Assembly: GCF_037055355.1 (NCBI RefSeq)
Contig: NZ_CP146350.1
Span: 310,001-374,000 of the forward strand
Source of the DNA: Streptomyces sp. DG1A-41
GTDB lineage: Bacteria > Actinomycetota > Actinomycetes > Streptomycetales > Streptomycetaceae
Direction: 5' to 3'
DNA: 64,000 nucleotides
A program made the position numbers and the translations under genes. This document shows, one piece after another, positions 59,829 to 64,000 of the stretch. Each line of letters opens with the position of its first letter. Position 1 is the stretch's first letter. The notes under the pieces were generated by a model. It had not been told where the DNA came from, did no database searches, and worked only from the letters and a program-made list of their open reading frames with translations.

Positions 59829-61142
59829 TCAGACGCGGCGGCGGGTGAAGCGCTGGTTGGGGTTGCCGGTGTAGGTCCACTGGGAGATGCGGGCGCCGTC
59901 GGCGGTCGAGTACTCCCAGACATCCATGGCCAGGCCGGACTCCCGGTTGACGAGGCTGATCACGTCACCGCCGTGGTCGATCACGCGCCACTGCTGGCCG
60001 GTGGCGCCGCTGCCGGCCTGTTGGACGACGTCCGCGCCGGTCGCGGTGCCCGTGGGCTGGAGGAACAGGCCACTGTGCCGGGCCTTGACGCGGACGTGGC
60101 CGTCGCCGGCGTCCACAAATTCGAACTGCTGGTTGGGGCGGCTGTTGGTAGTCCACTGGACGAGCCGGACGCCGGCGGCGGTGGAGGCCTCGTAGATGTC
60201 GGCGGCCTTGCCGCTGTGCTGGGCCACCAGGGTGTAGGCGGCAGGGCCGCCGGATGAGTCACCCAGTTGGGCTTCCCATCTGGTGTTGGGCCCGGCCGCG
60301 TCGGCCGGGAGGCGGTCCCGTGCGGCGGTGTCGCCGTACATGCTCCAGCGGGCCCAGTCGACGACGGTGGTCGGGAAGCGGTTGTCGCTCCAGAAGCTGG
60401 TGTGGCTGCCGCCGACGAAGGTGAGGAACGCCTTGGGCCAGGCCATCTCCGTGTACGCCTGCCGGGCCGAGGAGTACGACGTGGTCGAGTCCCGGTCGCC
60501 GTGGACGAACAGGACCTTGGCGGAGACCGAGGCGGCGGGGTTGCCCATGTCCTCGCAGGACTGCGGATTGGCGGAGATGATCCGGCTGTCGGGCCAGGAG
60601 GTCAGCAGGCCATGGGTGATCATGCCGCCCAGGGAGTGGCCCGAGACGCCGACGCCGATGCCGGTGTTGATGTGCCCGGCCAGCGGACCGCTCGTGTTGA
60701 GGGCGAGGGTGTTGGTGATGATCTGCGAGACGTCCTTGGAGGTGTTGCCGTTTCTGACGTCGGTGAAATTGTGGTTGAAGTGCGGGGCGGGGACGACGAA
60801 GCCCGCCGCGGCCAGGGCCCGAATGATGAAAAGCGAGTTCTGCGGGCTGCTTCCGAAACCGTGGGTGAAGTTGTAGACGGGGAAGACACCGCCTGCGACC
60901 GGGGCGTTCGTCACCGGGTTGCCGCCGGGGGTGCCGGTGGCGGGGTAGTAGACGTAGGTGGTGCACGGACGGCTGCCACGGGTCCAGTCATACCGGCGCA
61001 CGCCGACCGCGAACGGCGTGGTCGGCGCCGTGTCCAACGGACCGACGGCGGCCGGTGCCTGCCCCGCGCCGAGCAGGGACAGGCCCACGCCCGTCGCTCC
61101 GGCCACGCTCATGCTGAGGAATGTCCGTCGTTGCATGGTCAT
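59829..61142 (-). CDS. Secreted cutinase/PETase-like lipase with ricin-type lectin domain
   Basis: A 437-residue Tat-exported protein ([18 protein letters not shown] signal). The catalytic domain (about 35-290) is a dienelactone/cutinase-type alpha/beta hydrolase with [32 protein letters not shown] (Ser170), [12 protein letters not shown] and GGSHTSFW. Family members hydrolyse polyesters, lipids and cutin. The C-terminal third is a ricin-type beta-trefoil lectin ([62 protein letters not shown]), probably for binding glycan. ATG 61142 follows AAGGAG at 6 bases. Confidence 0.88.
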   Translation of the reverse strand: MTMQRRTFLSMSVAGATGVGLSLLGAGQAPAAVGPLDTAPTTPFAVGVRRYDWTRGSRPCTTYVYYPATGTPGGNPVTNAPVAGGVFPVYNFTHGFGSSPQNSLFIIRALAAAGFVVPAPHFNHNFTDVRNGNTSKDVSQIITNTLALNTSGPLAGHINTGIGVGVSGHSLGGMITHGLLTSWPDSRIISANPQSCEDMGNPAASVSAKVLFVHGDRDSTTSYSSARQAYTEMAWPKAFLTFVGGSHTSFWSDNRFPTTVVDWARWSMYGDTAARDRLPADAAGPNTRWEAQLGDSSGGPAAYTLVAQHSGKAADIYEASTAAGVRLVQWTTNSRPNQQFEFVDAGDGHVRVKARHSGLFLQPTGTATGADVVQQAGSGATGQQWRVIDHGGDVISLVNRESGLAMDVWEYSTADGARISQWTYTGNPNQRFTRRRV

Positions 61143-61262
61143 GGATGTCTCCTTGAGTGCGGGAACGGGTGTAGCGATTGGCGTTCGGCTGGGCCCGTTG
61201 CCGGGTGCGTCCAGTCGGCGGCAGTTGGCCCCGCTGCCCGGCGGGTCGCTTGGCGAAGGAGG

Positions 61263-63193
61263 TCATGAGGTGGTGGAGGCGTGTTCGCCGCGCCTGGGAA
61301 CGACGTCGATGACCGCCGTGACCGGTCCCTTGTCGGTCATCCCGGTGACCGTCGCCTCACCCGGCTTGTCCGTCGCGCCGGGTGGCAACGGCTGCCAGCG
61401 GACGGGGACATCGGTGATCCTGTTGTTGGCGGTGGTGAGCATGCGGATGGAGGAGGGCAGCTTCGGGGCGGCACCCACCACGGTGGACGTGTAGATGGTG
61501 TCCTGGAGGATGTGCTTGGCGCGGCTGGCGTTGAAGACGTTGATGGACGCGTGTGGCTCCCACGTGTTCGCCAGTCCGGGCACGGCCCGGAACATGGGCT
61601 GGTAGCCGGCGGCTCCCACACCAGGACACCCGAACCTCGGTTGTCGACCACGTCGTTGGCGGCCTGGAACACCCTCCGGACAGCGTCCGCCTGGCCCTGA
61701 ATCGTTCGCGGGAAGGGTGAGTTGGGCAACGGCGAGCCGTCGCCGCCCGAGGCGGGGTAGGCGGTTTCCGCGATGTCGATTTCATAGTCGGGATGGGTGG
61801 TGGCCATGGCGTTCAGATTGAGATCCAGCGCCTCGGGGGTGCCATGCCACTCCGGGTAGTACGAGATGGCCAGCACATCGGGGTTCTGGCCCTTTGCCTT
61901 CACCCGGGTGAGGAACTGGTGCCAGAACTCCATGGTTTTGGCGAGCTTGTCCTTGTCGACGATCACGTGTATCTCGACCTTGGATGTCGGTGACGCGTCA
62001 CGGACGGCCTTGATCCCGGCCGCGGCCAGGGTGGTGAACCGGTCCCACGACTGGTCGTAGAGCTTCTGCTCCACCGGGTCGGTTGACCGCCAGTACTTCC
62101 ACAGCAGGCCACCGCCGGGCTTCGACTGGTAGATATCGGCCTGGTCGACGAAGTACGGCGGATTCGTCGTGCCGATGTGGGCCGCCTCGCTGCCGTACAT
62201 GAACCCATTGATGATCTCGTTGCCGACGGCGACCTTCTCCGGCGTGGTGCCCTGCTGGATCAACCGGTCCAGATAGTCGGCGGTGAAGTCGTACACGGCC
62301 TGGGTCAGGTCCGCGAACTCCAGCTCGGCCCAGGCGCGTGGTTTTGGTTGCTTGCTCGGGTCCGCCCATGAGTCCGCGTAGTGGAAGTCGATACCCAGGC
62401 CCATGCCCCGCTGCTTGATCCCCTTCGCTGAGACCAGTGAGCGCTCCGGACCCTGGCGCGGTATCGGCGTCGGCTGACCGGTGCTCTCGCTGCGCGGCTC
62501 GTTGAAGATCCGCAGCCGACTGTACTCAATGCCACGGTCCTTGGCCACGTCGAGCAGGTGTGGTCCGGCGCCCCTGTCTGCGGCCAAGGGGTCAACCCAG
62601 TACTGCCGGTCCTGGAAGTCGTCCACCCAGGACAGATCGGCGCCGAGAGTGAGGTCGTCGCGCAGATAGTTGAAAACCTGGAGCTCGCTGACACCGGCCC
62701 GGGCACGACCCGGCTCACCGGTGAACATCAGCCGGACGAAGCGCGTTCCCGGCCGGGTGAACAGGTGCACTTCCCCTCGCGACACGGCTCTGTTGTGGGA
62801 CCTGTCGGCGATGGTCTTCCACCGGCGACCGTCGGATGAAGCCTCGACGACGTACCGGTGGGCCACGCCACGGTCCGGGAACATCACCTTGACCTTGCGC
62901 AGGTTGTCGTAGGTTCCACCGAGGTCGACGGTGAGCCACTGCCGGGCGCCGGCACGACCGGGGTACCAGGACGTCGTCGGGTCGCCGTCGATGGCCAGTT
63001 GGGCGTTCGACGAGCCGCTGCCGGCTGTCGCCGAAGCCCAAGCCTTGGCAGCGATATTGCTCTCGATCGGCTTGATGTCCGCGGTCCCGAAGGTCGCATG
63101 GGCCGACGTGGGCACCATGAGTAACGTCGCGGACACCATGGTGACCAACGTCGTCGTGCCCGCGATGACGCGGGCCGGACGCTTGATGCTCAT
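61263..63193 (-). pseudogene. GH53 endo-beta-1,4-galactanase with F5/8-type domain, frameshifted
   Basis: A secreted glycosidase: signal peptide, an F5/8 type C (discoidin) domain at about 40-170 (AIDGDPTTSWYPGRAGARQWLTVDLGG), then a GH53 barrel (about 180-520). Acid/base Glu326 lies in VAVGNEIINGFMYG and nucleophile Glu476 in DIAETAYPAS. After VLVWEP (about 61612) one base is missing; in the next frame the C-terminus continues (AGYQPMFRAVPGLANTW, then SINVFNASRAKHILQDTIYTS ...) to a stop at 61263. It would cut arabinogalactan/galactan. Codon 24 (63124-63122) is TTA. The start follows AGGAGA. Real pseudogene or sequencing error cannot be told apart. Confidence 0.82.
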
Positions 63194-63243
63194 GCCTTCT
63201 CCTGACGAGGTGACGGTGTCGTGGTCGCAAGGACGCGACCCCG

Positions 63244-63278
63244 CACGCTCTGCCGGCCGAGGAGACCGGCAGAGCGTG
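63244..63278 (-). terminator. Hairpin terminator downstream of the CBM35 protein gene
   Basis: CACGCTCTGCCGG and CCGGCAGAGCGTG form a perfect 13-bp stem with a 9-base loop, 6 bases after the stop at 63284 and 51 bases before the GH53 start. Confidence 0.85.
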
Positions 63279-63283
63279 GGATG

Positions 63284-64000
63284 TCAGCCGGTCGTGGCAC
63301 CGACATCGAGGTAGTCGACGTTGGGCAGTCCGGCTGCCGTGGTCGGATCCAACCGGATGGTGTTGCTGCCGGCGTTCAGCGGGACGGTCGCGGTCTTGGT
63401 CGACCACGTCGTCCACGCACCGGTGGCCTCGAACGAAACCGTCCCCACCGTGGATCCGTTGACGACCAGGTTCGCCGGCCTCGCACCGCTACTGGAGCCA
63501 TTGGCGAACCGGATCCCCAGCGTCGCCGTACCAGCGGCCGCCGAGGTCACCGTGAACTGCGCGAAGGCTCCCGCAGCGGCATCGCCGTTGCAGAACCCGC
63601 TACCGGAAAAGCCCGCTTGGTTCGAGTCGATCGTGCCCTGGCACTGGGCCGGTGCGGTCTCTGCCTCGTACCGCTGTCCCGATGGCGCGTCGGCAGAGGC
63701 CTTGACCAGTGAGAGTTGGTCGACGGTGACGCCGCCCGAACCCGACGCCCGCACGGTGACGGTGGCGGCCCCACTGGGCAGCGCGATGCCGGTGAGCTCG
63801 CGCTTGGTCCAGCCGCTCGACGACGGGATGCTGAGGGTGCGTTGGCTGCCGTTGGCGCCGGTGATCACAACCTGCCCGGCGCTACCCCGAGCGTGCAGGG
63901 ACAGGGTGTAGGTGCCTGCGGGCACCGACTCGATCCGCTGCTCGACGCCGCCGCTGTTGCTCACCTGGAGGGCGAAGCGAGACCCGTTCGCACCACCGTT
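63284..64000 (-). CDS. C-terminus of secreted carbohydrate-active enzyme with CBM35 (partial)
   Basis: The frame is open to the window edge, so only the last 238 residues are seen. The first part is a beta-sandwich, galactose-binding-like domain (VEQRIESVPAGTYTLSLHARG ... VTVDQLSLVKA). The second is a CBM35 (about the last 125 residues): YEAETAPAQCQGTIDSNQAGFSGSGFCNGDAAAGAFAQFTV, LGIRFANGSSSGARPANLVVNG and NTIRLDPTTAAGLPNVDYLDVG. CBM35 domains bind xylan, galactan or uronic-acid sugars. Since it is beside a GH53 gene on the same strand, a galactosidase or galactanase catalytic domain may lie upstream. Confidence 0.85.
   Translation of the reverse strand, partial: NGGANGSRFALQVSNSGGVEQRIESVPAGTYTLSLHARGSAGQVVITGANGSQRTLSIPSSSGWTKRELTGIALPSGAATVTVRASGSGGVTVDQLSLVKASADAPSGQRYEAETAPAQCQGTIDSNQAGFSGSGFCNGDAAAGAFAQFTVTSAAAGTATLGIRFANGSSSGARPANLVVNGSTVGTVSFEATGAWTTWSTKTATVPLNAGSNTIRLDPTTAAGLPNVDYLDVGATTG

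Overview
This window is a high-GC actinobacterial chromosome segment, almost certainly from Streptomyces. The evidence is a two-domain chaplin with an LAHTG sortase signal, an NsdA-type developmental regulator, a DUF397 protein, a SpoIIE-type phosphatase, rare TTA (bldA-type) codons, and dense genes with ATGA/GTGA overlaps. I found no rRNA, tRNA, CRISPR array, transposase or polyketide/NRPS genes. It reads as a metabolic and accessory part of the chromosome.

Layout. 1-12.9 kb: long chaplin, secreted tripeptidyl aminopeptidase, an asparagine synthetase broken by three frameshifts, a bacterial eRF1-like protein, a PAS/SpoIIE phosphatase with a TTA codon, an NsdA-like regulator divergent from a kinase-like (APH fold) gene that also has a TTA codon, a CGNR zinc-finger regulator, a universal stress protein and an orphan DUF397 protein. 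13.0-18.8 kb: an acyl-CoA catabolic operon (two thiolase-like proteins without the usual nucleophilic Cys, a tandem-DUF35 protein and a crotonase), divergent from an acyl-CoA synthetase. 18.9-33.3 kb: a membrane sulfatase/LTA-synthase-like protein with a long repetitive N-terminus, two alpha/beta hydrolases (one with an in-frame TGA), another acyl-CoA synthetase, a penicillin-acylase-family enzyme, a DUF418 membrane protein, a second acyl-CoA synthetase/nitronate-monooxygenase operon and a beta-lactamase-fold hydrolase. The two acyl-CoA loci share a near-identical 17-bp operator (TCTGA-N7-TCAGA with conserved flanks), so they are probably one regulon run by a repressor outside the window.

33.3-42.3 kb: a DUF2795 protein, a phytoene-desaturase-like oxidoreductase, a repeat-filled intergenic region, a Ser/Thr kinase with nine TPR-type repeats overlapping an MpaB-family oxygenase gene, and a peptide/nickel-type ABC importer (lipoprotein plus fused permease, no ATPase) with a probable iron box in its promoter. 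It ends at a perfect 32-bp-arm palindrome. 42.3-54.0 kb: a polyamine/amino-acid-derivative uptake and oxidation locus (PotABCD-like transporter, two FAD amine oxidases, an HAD hydrolase, succinate-semialdehyde-type dehydrogenase, D-2-hydroxyacid dehydrogenase and a PucR regulator).

54.0-59.1 kb: a zinc importer of the AztABCD type with two beta-propeller lipoproteins. Its divergent, apparently leaderless promoters overlap a 14/15 match to the Zur box. 59.4-64.0 kb: a truncated LuxR remnant, then carbohydrate/polymer-active secreted enzymes: a cutinase/PETase-like lipase with a ricin-type lectin domain, a GH53 endo-galactanase broken by one frameshift, and the C-terminus of a CBM35-bearing enzyme running off the window. 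Several broken genes are each disabled by one or a few single-base changes, so sequencing error and real decay both remain possible.
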